A stretch of DNA of 10,406 nt from Candidatus Methanofastidiosia archaeon (GTDB taxonomy: Archaea > Methanobacteriota_B > Thermococci > Methanofastidiosales > Methanofastidiosaceae): the NCBI GenBank assembly GCA_003558335.1, contig PWMA01000045.1:1-10406 (forward strand), in the 5' to 3' direction. Positions 1-6,204 of the stretch are shown here, in pieces. The notes beneath the pieces are model-generated. The model made no database searches. It saw only the letters and a program-made list of their open reading frames with translations, and was not told the DNA's origin. A program made the translations under genes and the position numbers. Numbering within the stretch: position 1 is the first letter of the stretch; every line of letters begins with the position of its first letter.

Positions 1-1
1 A

Positions 2-940
2 AAAAAATATGGAATTGTTATAAAAGAAGATGGTAGCGATAAGGAAGAAGTCGCACAAGTTAACTTAGTTGATTCGTTTTCTCCAAAAGACTATTATGAT
101 ATTGTCCTTGTAGTTATGGGTTATCATCAAGTCAAGGAAATTCTACCTACTTTGGCAACAAACAAGTCTGTTCCATCATTTCTTTTTATGGGTAACAACG
201 TACGCGGACCTGAAGAATTAGTTGAATCCTTAGGCAAAGAGCGCGTGTTGCTTGGCTTCCCTTATCCTGGAGGGGAAAGAGATGGGCACATAATTAAGGC
301 AATGCGAGTTGATGAAAAGAAAAAATATACTTTACCCATAGGAGAAGTTGATGGCCAAGTTAGAGAGAGAACTACAAAAGTTGCAGAGGTACTAGGGTCA
401 ATGCGTGGATACAAAGTTGAAATTAGAAAAGATATGGACGCGTGGCTAAAGTACCATGCTGCAGCTCTAATTTCAGGATTTGTTCCTGCCATTTATGCAA
501 CAGGGATAGATATGAAGAGATTGGGTAGGACTCGTGATCTATTGGTATTGGCAGTACGTGCTACCAAGGAAGCTATGGCGGGATTAAAAGAAGCTGGGAT
601 CCCTCCGTCACCTTCATTGTTAAAAATTTTTAATTGGATACCTGAACCAATTTTTGTTTATTTAATTGGAACACTAATGAGAAAAGAAATTGCAAAATCA
701 AGCGTAGAGGGCCATCCTAGAGCAGCTCCTGATGAAATGAAGCATCTATTTGACGAACTAAAAATTTTATATAATAAATCAGAATTTGAAACTCCTAATA
801 TGGATAAATTAAGCAAATACTTTGATCCTAAAACACCTCTTTTCCCGGAAGGTAAAAGTGATATACCTATGAAATGGAAAGGTATTGTTATACCTTTAAT
901 CATAATTATGGTATTGGTACTTTTTGTGTTATTTCTATAA
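2..940 (+). CDS. Ketopantoate-reductase-like (ApbA/PanE family) dehydrogenase with C-terminal membrane anchor, 5' truncated
   Basis: The reading frame is open from base 2, 38 codons before the first in-window ATG at 116, so the gene starts outside the window and 312 residues are visible. The missing part would hold the Rossmann GxGxxG nucleotide-binding loop. Visible family features are the end of the NAD(P)-binding domain (YYDIVLVVMG), the GNNVRGPEEL segment that matches the conserved Asn loop of PanE, and the helical C-terminal domain with WLKYHAAA and the HPRAAPDEM segment. WLK carries the lysine equivalent to the PanE catalytic Lys, but by my alignment the Asn four residues later is Ala. 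The true substrate may therefore not be ketopantoate. The last ~22 residues, after MKWKG, form a strongly hydrophobic helix ending at the stop, so the enzyme is probably membrane-anchored with its catalytic part in the cytoplasm. The gene converges on the aminotransferase with 10 bp between stops. Family assignment is fairly sure; substrate unknown. Confidence 0.8.
   Translation, partial: KKYGIVIKEDGSDKEEVAQVNLVDSFSPKDYYDIVLVVMGYHQVKEILPTLATNKSVPSFLFMGNNVRGPEELVESLGKERVLLGFPYPGGERDGHIIKAMRVDEKKKYTLPIGEVDGQVRERTTKVAEVLGSMRGYKVEIRKDMDAWLKYHAAALISGFVPAIYATGIDMKRLGRTRDLLVLAVRATKEAMAGLKEAGIPPSPSLLKIFNWIPEPIFVYLIGTLMRKEIAKSSVEGHPRAAPDEMKHLFDELKILYNKSEFETPNMDKLSKYFDPKTPLFPEGKSDIPMKWKGIVIPLIIIMVLVLFVLFL
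878..897. repeat. Perfect 8-bp inverted repeat with 4-nt loop inside the 3' end of the reductase-like gene
   Basis: AAAGGTAT at 878-885 and ATACCTTT at 890-897 are exact reverse complements around TGTT. The hairpin lies about 40 nt before the stop, at the start of the codons for the membrane anchor. It could slow or end transcription from either of the two convergent genes, or be chance in AT-rich DNA. Confidence 0.45.
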
Positions 941-950
941 TGCAAAATAT

Positions 951-2072
951 TTAATTTTTAACATTTTCAGCAACATATTCTTCAAATTTAGCTAATACCT
1001 CTTCTGTATTATATCTTCCAAAACCTATCCTAAAGTTCTTATCATAACTTCCAAAAACATGTCCAGGTAAAATCATAACTCCATGCTTATCTAAAATATC
1101 CTTTGAAAAATCTCTGCTATTCAAGTCAAACTTTATTTTTGGAAATCCGATTGCTCCCCCTTTAGGCCTTACCCATTCAAAATATTCACTATACCTTTCA
1201 AAAAAATCATCCAGTAGAACTAGATTGCCTTTTATAATACTCATATTTCTCTCTATTATTTTTTCTCTATTTTTCAGTGCAAGGGCCGATAACATCTCAC
1301 TTGGGGCGCTGCAGCAGATTGTAGTGTAGTCTTTAAAAGAAACTACTTTGTTTAAAATATTTTTATCTTTTATGCAAGACCAGCCTATTCTTAGTCCTCC
1401 TAATCCAAATATTTTTGACATAGCCCCAACAGAAATACCTTTCTCATAAATATCAACCACCGCTCCTGTTCTATAGTCTTCTTCATACTCAGAAAATCTG
1501 TAAACTTCGTCAGAGAAAACCCATATTCCTTTTTGTTTTGCGACATCAATTATCTTGTGAAGAGTCTCTTTAGAAAAAACAAATCCAGTAGGGTTGTGTG
1601 GATTATTTATTACTATCATTTTTGTATTTTGTTTTACATTTCTAATCAAAAAATCTATATCCGGCATCCATTCATTTTTTTCTTCCATTTCCCATTTAGT
1701 AACCTCACAACCAATCGAAAATGGAACTTCACATAGTGGCTGATAACATGGCCACTGAACAATTACATGATCTCCTTTATCTAAAAGTGCATTCATTACT
1801 ACAAATATTCCCTCTGCAGCACCCGAAAGAATAACTATCTCTTCATTTGATACATTTTCATATAGTCCAGAAATTTCATCTCTTAGATATTTGCTCCCCT
1901 GAGGATCAACATATCCAAGTCTTAACTTGCTAAATTTTTTTGAATAATCTTTATCCATATCTAAAAGTTCATTTACCTCAAAAGATTCTGAATCTGAAAC
2001 ACAAAACAGATAAGGTGCTATAAACTCATACTTTACAAGATATCTTTCAAGCTCTAATTCATTAAGTTTCAT
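951..2072 (-). CDS. Class I/II PLP-dependent aminotransferase
   Basis: A 373-residue fold-type I aminotransferase, the usual length of the family, predicted to be cytoplasmic. Visible motifs in order: SGAAEGI (83-89) for the phosphate-binding turn, NNPHNPTG (156-163), SDEVY (187-191) with the Asp and Tyr that contact the PLP ring, SKIFGLGGLRIGW (219-231) with K220 as the Schiff-base lysine, and FRIGFGR (347-353) with R348 matching the substrate carboxylate-binding Arg. It is therefore likely catalytically intact. Substrate cannot be read from sequence; aspartate, aromatic or branched 2-oxo acids are all possible. It is divergent from the PaaK operon, which suggests, without proving, a role in making an aromatic amino acid from an arylpyruvate. 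The ATG at 2072 is preceded on its strand by AGTGAT two bases upstream, a weak and tight Shine-Dalgarno site. Confidence 0.93.
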   Translation of the reverse strand: MKLNELELERYLVKYEFIAPYLFCVSDSESFEVNELLDMDKDYSKKFSKLRLGYVDPQGSKYLRDEISGLYENVSNEEIVILSGAAEGIFVVMNALLDKGDHVIVQWPCYQPLCEVPFSIGCEVTKWEMEEKNEWMPDIDFLIRNVKQNTKMIVINNPHNPTGFVFSKETLHKIIDVAKQKGIWVFSDEVYRFSEYEEDYRTGAVVDIYEKGISVGAMSKIFGLGGLRIGWSCIKDKNILNKVVSFKDYTTICCSAPSEMLSALALKNREKIIERNMSIIKGNLVLLDDFFERYSEYFEWVRPKGGAIGFPKIKFDLNSRDFSKDILDKHGVMILPGHVFGSYDKNFRIGFGRYNTEEVLAKFEEYVAENVKN

Positions 2073-2086
2073 AAATCACTTGAATG

Positions 2087-2100
2087 TTTATATCATATAT
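2087..2100 (-). promoter_or_regulatory. Probable TATA box region of the aminotransferase gene
   Basis: On the minus strand this reads ATATATGATATAAA. A TATA centre near 2098 would place transcription start close to the ATG at 2072, giving a very short or absent leader. The register is uncertain because the whole region is AT-rich. Confidence 0.4.
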
Positions 2101-2156
2101 GTTTTTTGATTGTTACTTTAAACATTGTTCGAAATAATCTAAATAAATTAGAAAAC

Positions 2157-2166
2157 CTTATAAATA
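2157..2166 (+). promoter_or_regulatory. TATA box of the paaK-symporter-ACT operon
   Basis: CTTATAAATA matches the archaeal box A consensus and is preceded by an A-rich stretch that could serve as BRE. Start of transcription about 25 nt downstream would be near 2186, so the leader would be about 145 nt, long for archaea. A 5-bp inverted repeat (TCTAA at 2138-2142, TTAGA at 2148-2152) sits just upstream and might bind a regulator; that part is weak. Confidence 0.55.
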
Positions 2167-2185
2167 TCATATCTTTTTTTTATAT

Positions 2186-2327
2186 GAGGGATTCAATGAG
2201 GGAGAATTTGTTAAGGTTTCATCATGATATTTTTCAAGACTCTCTCTATAGTTTTTATTGCTATTATTATGGCTATTGAATTCCCTCGTGATATTTTATC
2301 CCTAGCTAAGGGAAATTTAACGGGGTG
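2186..2327 (+). promoter_or_regulatory. Structured 5' leader of paaK, candidate cis-regulatory RNA
   Basis: The predicted transcript begins almost exactly at a stretch that can form a long-range helix. GAGGGATTCAAT (2186-2197) pairs with ATTGAATTCCCTC (2275-2287) to give 12 base pairs with one bulged T (2281). Directly next to it GAGGGAG (2198-2204) pairs with CTCTCTC (2240-2246), 7 pairs including one G-U, so the two helices could stack. Further down TCCCT (2299-2303) and AGGGA (2309-2313) form a 5-bp hairpin ahead of the ribosome binding site GGGGTG (2322-2327). The tandem GAGGG copies compete for CCCTC, and the CCC runs at 2283-2285 and 2300-2302 could instead pair with the GGGG of the ribosome binding site. 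This would allow switching, but ligand and mechanism are unknown and no known riboswitch class is recognised. Confidence 0.4.
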
Positions 2328-2332
2328 TTTTT

Positions 2333-3628
2333 TTGAATTTCAAATCTAGAGAGGAGATATTAGAATATCAGAATAAAAAACTCAGATGTTGCGTAGAGTA
2401 TGCCTCGAAAAACTCTCGATTTTTTAAGAATATCTTGAAAAATTTTGATTTGACACCTGATGATATAAAAAGCATCGAAGACCTTCAGAAGCTTCCGTTT
2501 ACAACAAAAAATGATCTTAGAGATAACTACCCCTTTGGCCTTACAGCAGTTCCAATGGATGAGATAGTTAGATTCCATGCTTCTTCTGGAACTACTGGAA
2601 AATCTACAGTTGTTTATTATACTAGAAACGATCTTGATACTTGGTCTGATTTAATGGCAAGAGTTTTGTCAACGACAGGACTAACTAAAAAAGATTCAAT
2701 GCAAATTATCTACAACTATGGTTTTTTTACAGGTGGATTTGGATTCCATTATGGTGCTGAAAGGCTTGGTATTTCTGTAATACCTACTGGTTCTGGAAAT
2801 ACTAAAAAACAGATAGAAATAATGCGTGATTTTGGAACAACTTCTTTTACAAGTACTCCATCTTATGCGATACATCTTGGAGAAACTGCTGAAGAAATGA
2901 GCATAATCCCTGAAAAAGATCTAAAACTAAAGATAGGTGTTTTTGGTGGGGAGCCTTGGGGTGAAGGCATGAGACAACGAATTGAAGAACTATTTCATAT
3001 CAACGCCTATGATAACTATGGACTGTCTGAGCTATGTGGGCCTGGAGTGGCAGTAGAATGTACGGAAAAGGAAGGACTTCACGTTTGGGAGGACTACTTC
3101 ATAATGGAGGTAATTGATCCAAAAACTGGAGAACTAGTTGGTGAAGGTGAAAGAGGAGAATTAGTCTTTACTCCACTATGGAAAGAAGCAATGCCAATAT
3201 TTAGATATAGGACACGAGACATCTCAAGAGTATTCAAAGAAAAGTGCAACTGTGGGCTTCATTTTAGGAAAATAGAAAGACTTCATGGCAGAAGTGACGA
3301 TATGCTCATAATAAGAGGTGTAAACATTTTCCCAAGTCAAATCGAGGAAGTAATTTTAGAAAATCCCATATTTAAAGGACATTATTCTATAATTGTCGAA
3401 AGAAAAGAATCTCTAGATACTTTAACAATTGAAATAGAAGTAACTAAGGATCTTTTTACAGGAAATCTGAAGGACTTAATAGAACTTAAAGAAAAAGTTG
3501 AAGAAAAACTAAATAATGTTCTATTGGTAAAAGCAAATGTTAGACTTGTTGAAGAAGGAGCCATACCAAGATCACAAGGTAAGGCTCAACGAGTTATTGA
3601 TAAAAGAAACATAGGAGGTATTAAATGA
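2333..3628 (+). CDS. paaK: Phenylacetate-CoA ligase family protein (AMP-forming aryl-CoA ligase)
   Basis: A 431-residue member of the ANL adenylate-forming superfamily, normal PaaK length. It would join an arylacetate (phenylacetate, indoleacetate or a relative) to CoA with ATP to AMP and pyrophosphate, in the cytoplasm. Motifs: P-loop SSGTTGKST (84-92), DNYGLSE (227-233), YRTRD (292-296), hinge GRSDDMLIIRGVN (319-331) and PRSQGKAQR (412-420) with K417 as the adenylation lysine. A CNCG pair (C305, C307) precedes the hinge, as is common in this subfamily. The start is TTG; GGGGTG at 2322-2327 lies five bases upstream and the protein then begins at the usual family position, so TTG is well supported. 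First gene of an operon: its stop overlaps the ATG of the small membrane protein in ATGA. In methanogens such ligases feed imported aryl acids into aromatic amino acid synthesis; that role here is inferred. The gene symbol denotes family only. Confidence 0.93.
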   Translation: MNFKSREEILEYQNKKLRCCVEYASKNSRFFKNILKNFDLTPDDIKSIEDLQKLPFTTKNDLRDNYPFGLTAVPMDEIVRFHASSGTTGKSTVVYYTRNDLDTWSDLMARVLSTTGLTKKDSMQIIYNYGFFTGGFGFHYGAERLGISVIPTGSGNTKKQIEIMRDFGTTSFTSTPSYAIHLGETAEEMSIIPEKDLKLKIGVFGGEPWGEGMRQRIEELFHINAYDNYGLSELCGPGVAVECTEKEGLHVWEDYFIMEVIDPKTGELVGEGERGELVFTPLWKEAMPIFRYRTRDISRVFKEKCNCGLHFRKIERLHGRSDDMLIIRGVNIFPSQIEEVILENPIFKGHYSIIVERKESLDTLTIEIEVTKDLFTGNLKDLIELKEKVEEKLNNVLLVKANVRLVEEGAIPRSQGKAQRVIDKRNIGGIK

Positions 3629-3741
3629 TATTTGGTTTGCCAGAAACAACATTCTATGTTGCTTTACTGGTTCCAGTAGTAATAGCCCTTTTACTTTTGT
3701 ATTGGGGATTTAAATACAATCCAGAGGAGGAAACAAAATGA
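3625..3741 (+). CDS. 38-residue single-span membrane protein, probable small accessory subunit of the symporter
   Basis: The frame from ATG at 3625 encodes 38 residues and overlaps both neighbours by ATGA: with the paaK stop at 3626-3628 and with the symporter ATG at 3738. AGGAGG at 3613-3618 gives it a strong ribosome binding site. The protein has a short N-terminus (MIFGLPETTF), one hydrophobic helix at roughly residues 10-28 and a charged tail (YNPEEETK). Bacterial sodium:solute symporter genes are often preceded by a similar tiny protein with an early FGL motif and one membrane helix, annotated as symporter small accessory protein, and this one matches in place, size and motif. By analogy it may assemble with or stabilise the transporter. 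The coding status is strongly supported by translational coupling; the function is inferred. Confidence 0.8.
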   Translation: MIFGLPETTFYVALLVPVVIALLLLYWGFKYNPEEETK

Positions 3742-5252
3742 CATCAATAGCAACGACATCACTGGTCGTCATATATTTTTTACTAATGCTTGGGATAGGT
3801 GCATGGGCATCTAGAAAAGTTAAAAACAGTGCAGATTTCATAATTGCTGGAAGAAATCTTGGATTTTGGTTTTTTGTTATACTAATAGTTTCCTCCACAA
3901 CAAGTGGAATGACAATATTGGGTGTTGCAGGACTTGGTTATATTGCTGGTTGGCCTAGTATTTGGGAGCAGATATTTGTCCCACTAACAACTGCAATATG
4001 CATACTGTTTTACGGAACTAAACTCCACAAAATATCTGAAAAAATGGGGTATATGACTGTTCAAGACTATTTTGCAAACAGATTTTACAGCCCAAAACTT
4101 GTAAGGGCATTATCAGGTATTGCAGTAGTTGTTACAAGTGGAATATATCTTGTTGGCCAATATACTGCCATAAGCATTGTTTTAGTATGGTTATTTGACA
4201 TAACTCATACAGAAGCCCTGCTTATAGCAGGAATCATAGTTCTATTGTATGTAGTTCTAGGTGGACTTTATGCAGTTGCATGGACTAACATGATTCAGGG
4301 AATGTTTATCATAGGTGGAGTTCTTTTAGTTGCTCCCTTTGTGATAAATGCTGCTGGCGGATTCACACACATAAACACAGTTTTAGCCACAATAGATCCG
4401 AATATGGTAAATCTTGCTTACCCACAGATGCACCCTCCATATGCAGGATACGCATTTATGACGCCACTTTTCTTAGTGTCATTCTTTTTCCTGCTTGCAA
4501 TGGGTCTTGGTTCGGCACCCCATATTGTGAATAACGTACTTGCAGTTAAAAAAGACAAATACTTTAAATTTGCACCATTTGCTGCATTTGGAATATATGT
4601 GGTAATAATGTACATAATAAAGATTGTCGGATTTGGTGCAAGAACTATGGTTGCTGAAGGGGTGCTGACTGTTCCTTACCCGGACTTCTCCTTTGTAGCT
4701 GCAGTAAACTATGCCTTACCATCTTTCGTGTGGCCGCTTTTTGCAGTAATTGTGTTGTCGGCAGTTATGTCTACTACAGATAGATTAATGCTTACAATAG
4801 GGACCTCAGTTAGCTGGGACATTTATAAAAACCTAATTAACCCAAAAGCTAAAGATAAGACAATAACTGCTCTAAGCAGAGCTGTAGTGGCAATTTCTGC
4901 AGTATTAACACTTTATCTTGCAATAAGACCTCCAGAACTTTTAGCTCTGCTTATTTGGATGGGCATAGGTATAATGCTTTCAACTTTTGTAATGCCTTTG
5001 CTTGCTGGTCTTTATTGGAAGAGAGCTACAAGAGAAGGTGCTATATCTTCGATGATCGTAGGATTCTCTACTGCAGTAATATTTGGATTTATCCATCAGT
5101 TTGTTCAGCCATTACCCATGCACTTTAGCATGTTTAGCTTTGTTTTGGCCGTAATAACTATGATTGGCGTAAGTCTTGTTACAAAGAGTCCACCACAAAA
5201 TGTTATAGATCAAACACTGACTGGTCCATTTATTAAACAAAACAAAAGGTGA
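3738..5252 (+). CDS. Sodium:solute symporter (SSS family), likely organic-acid transporter
   Basis: A 504-residue polytopic membrane protein of the SSS family, with about 12-13 hydrophobic helices along its length. Characteristic segments: ADFIIAGRNLGFW (32-44), which follows the first helix as in the acetate/pantothenate/proline carriers; SSTTSGMTILG (52-62); GGLYAVAWTNMIQ (175-187), the SSS signature, with Asn where many members have Asp; and SAVMSTTDRLML (341-352), which carries the Ser/Thr residues of the helix-8 sodium site. It should move a solute inward with sodium. Substrate is not readable from sequence. Position between an aryl-CoA ligase and an ACT protein suggests an arylacetate or other monocarboxylate. 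The ATG is coupled to the upstream 38-residue gene, and GAGGAGG at 3724-3730 serves as ribosome binding site. Its stop overlaps the region that starts the ACT gene. Confidence 0.93.
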   Translation: MTSIATTSLVVIYFLLMLGIGAWASRKVKNSADFIIAGRNLGFWFFVILIVSSTTSGMTILGVAGLGYIAGWPSIWEQIFVPLTTAICILFYGTKLHKISEKMGYMTVQDYFANRFYSPKLVRALSGIAVVVTSGIYLVGQYTAISIVLVWLFDITHTEALLIAGIIVLLYVVLGGLYAVAWTNMIQGMFIIGGVLLVAPFVINAAGGFTHINTVLATIDPNMVNLAYPQMHPPYAGYAFMTPLFLVSFFFLLAMGLGSAPHIVNNVLAVKKDKYFKFAPFAAFGIYVVIMYIIKIVGFGARTMVAEGVLTVPYPDFSFVAAVNYALPSFVWPLFAVIVLSAVMSTTDRLMLTIGTSVSWDIYKNLINPKAKDKTITALSRAVVAISAVLTLYLAIRPPELLALLIWMGIGIMLSTFVMPLLAGLYWKRATREGAISSMIVGFSTAVIFGFIHQFVQPLPMHFSMFSFVLAVITMIGVSLVTKSPPQNVIDQTLTGPFIKQNKR

Positions 5253-5257
5253 ATCAC

Positions 5258-5650
5258 TTGAAGATACTATCAGTATTTATTGAAAACAAACCAAAAAAAC
5301 TATCAAAGATAATTCAAGAACTATCAAAAGAAGGAATAGAAATACTAGGGCTTGCAATTGCCGATGCAGGCGATTTTGGGATAGTAAGGCTTATTTTAGA
5401 TGATCCAAAAAAAGGAGCCTCAACACTTTCAAAACACGAAATGATAGCAAATATACAAGATGTAGTCGGAATAAATGTAAATAATTCCACAATCTCTGAA
5501 ATTGCAAAGATTTTAGGAGAAAACAATGTGAATATAGAAGATGCACTGGGATTTGGATTCATTGAAAATCAAAAGATACTGGTACTAAAGGTGGACAATA
5601 CTGAACTTGCAAAAAATATCCTTTCTAAAGAAGGATTTAAAATATATTAA
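5258..5650 (+). CDS. Double ACT-domain protein, putative amino acid sensor
   Basis: About 130 residues made of two successive ACT domains, each with a beta-alpha-beta-beta-alpha-beta pattern. The first (about 1-63) opens MKILSVFIENKPKKL and the second (about 68-130) contains GINVNNSTISEIAKIL (71-86). There is no catalytic domain, so it probably binds a small ligand, typically an amino acid, and acts on a partner. I chose TTG at 5258: AGGTGA (5247-5252) lies five bases upstream and ACT proteins of this type begin with MKI. A GTG at 5249 in the same frame would add three residues but would sit inside that ribosome binding site. Stand-alone ACT proteins next to phenylacetate-CoA ligases are a known archaeal pairing with indolepyruvate oxidoreductase clusters, which suggests sensing of aromatic amino acids or aryl acids. 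Last gene of the operon; its stop is 1 bp from that of the convergent CYTH gene. Confidence 0.88.
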   Translation: MKILSVFIENKPKKLSKIIQELSKEGIEILGLAIADAGDFGIVRLILDDPKKGASTLSKHEMIANIQDVVGINVNNSTISEIAKILGENNVNIEDALGFGFIENQKILVLKVDNTELAKNILSKEGFKIY

Positions 5651-5651
5651 T

Positions 5652-6161
5652 TTATTTTTTTTTCAGAAGAAGCAATTCTAGATAAGATCTTCTTTCTCCA
5701 ACTAAGAATAATGACTCAAATAGATTCTCGATCCTTTTAATATCATTAAGATTTTCAGACTTTAGCTCTACTTCAATATATTCACCGAGATTTTCCACAT
5801 CATCAATTGATATTAAAAAATCTTTATATCCATATATTTTTCTTTTTTTTCTCACAGATAGCACTTTTGTATAGCCAAGTTTATAAAGAATCTCTTCTAT
5901 TTCTCCTGAAGTTACCGCTTCAAATTCTTCTCTTGATTTAGATATTTTGTCTAACTTTGGTCCTTTATAAGTTAAGATAGATTTATCTCCTGTGTACCTT
6001 ATTCTTAGGGCTTCATCTGTTTCTTTAAAATCTCTTATTGGAGATGAATAATAGACATCTTTTTCATATTTTTCCTCAATGAAATCTGCTAATCTTAATA
6101 TTTGATTGATTCTTCCTTTTGTATAATTGTCTATTCTAGCCTTCATTTCGAGCTCAAGCAT
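5652..6161 (-). CDS. cyaB: CYTH-domain protein, CyaB-like (class IV adenylate cyclase / triphosphatase family)
   Basis: A 169-residue protein covering a complete CYTH triphosphate tunnel fold. It starts with the signature ExExK (E3, E5, K7 in LELEMKARI), followed by ALRIRY (51-56) and LTYKGPK (63-69) with inward basic residues, REEFE (77-81), VRKKRKIY (103-110), and the acidic strand ISIDDVENLGEYIEVE (117-132). It ends in the RRSYLELLL motif typical of archaeal and bacterial CyaB relatives. Such proteins act on triphosphates with metal ions; archaeal members are annotated as class IV adenylate cyclases, but the activity may equally be inorganic or thiamine triphosphatase, which sequence cannot decide. 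No Shine-Dalgarno site precedes the ATG, while a TATA-like element lies about 25 nt upstream, so it is probably leaderless. Divergent from the methyltransferase gene and convergent with the ACT gene. Confidence 0.88.
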   Translation of the reverse strand: MLELEMKARIDNYTKGRINQILRLADFIEEKYEKDVYYSSPIRDFKETDEALRIRYTGDKSILTYKGPKLDKISKSREEFEAVTSGEIEEILYKLGYTKVLSVRKKRKIYGYKDFLISIDDVENLGEYIEVELKSENLNDIKRIENLFESLFLVGERRSYLELLLLKKK

Positions 6162-6176
6162 AAGTTATTTTAATGA

Positions 6177-6192
6177 CATTATATCTTATATG
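6177..6192. promoter_or_regulatory. Shared divergent promoter region for the CYTH and methyltransferase genes
   Basis: ACATTATATCTTATAT is nearly symmetrical and can be read as a TATA box on both strands. On the minus strand its centre lies about 25 nt from the CYTH ATG at 6161; on the plus strand the ATTATATC part lies about 25 nt from the ATG at 6205. Both genes would then be leaderless and share overlapping promoters. Confidence 0.4.
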
Positions 6193-6204
6193 TTTGTTGA
6201 TTTG

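Noticed and set aside
2224..2349. A 41-residue hydrophobic frame (begins MIFFKTLSIVF) in the paaK leader, with AAGG upstream of its ATG, overlapping the paaK start; possible leader peptide
   Set aside because: It overlaps the long-range helix and the paaK ribosome site, the hydrophobicity follows from T-rich DNA, and nothing else supports translation. The RNA-structure reading explains the sequence better.
6127..6204. N-terminal extension of the RNA methyltransferase to ATG 6127
   Set aside because: It would overlap the start of the divergent CYTH gene, has no ribosome binding site, and adds a low-complexity Ser-rich stretch not seen in the family.
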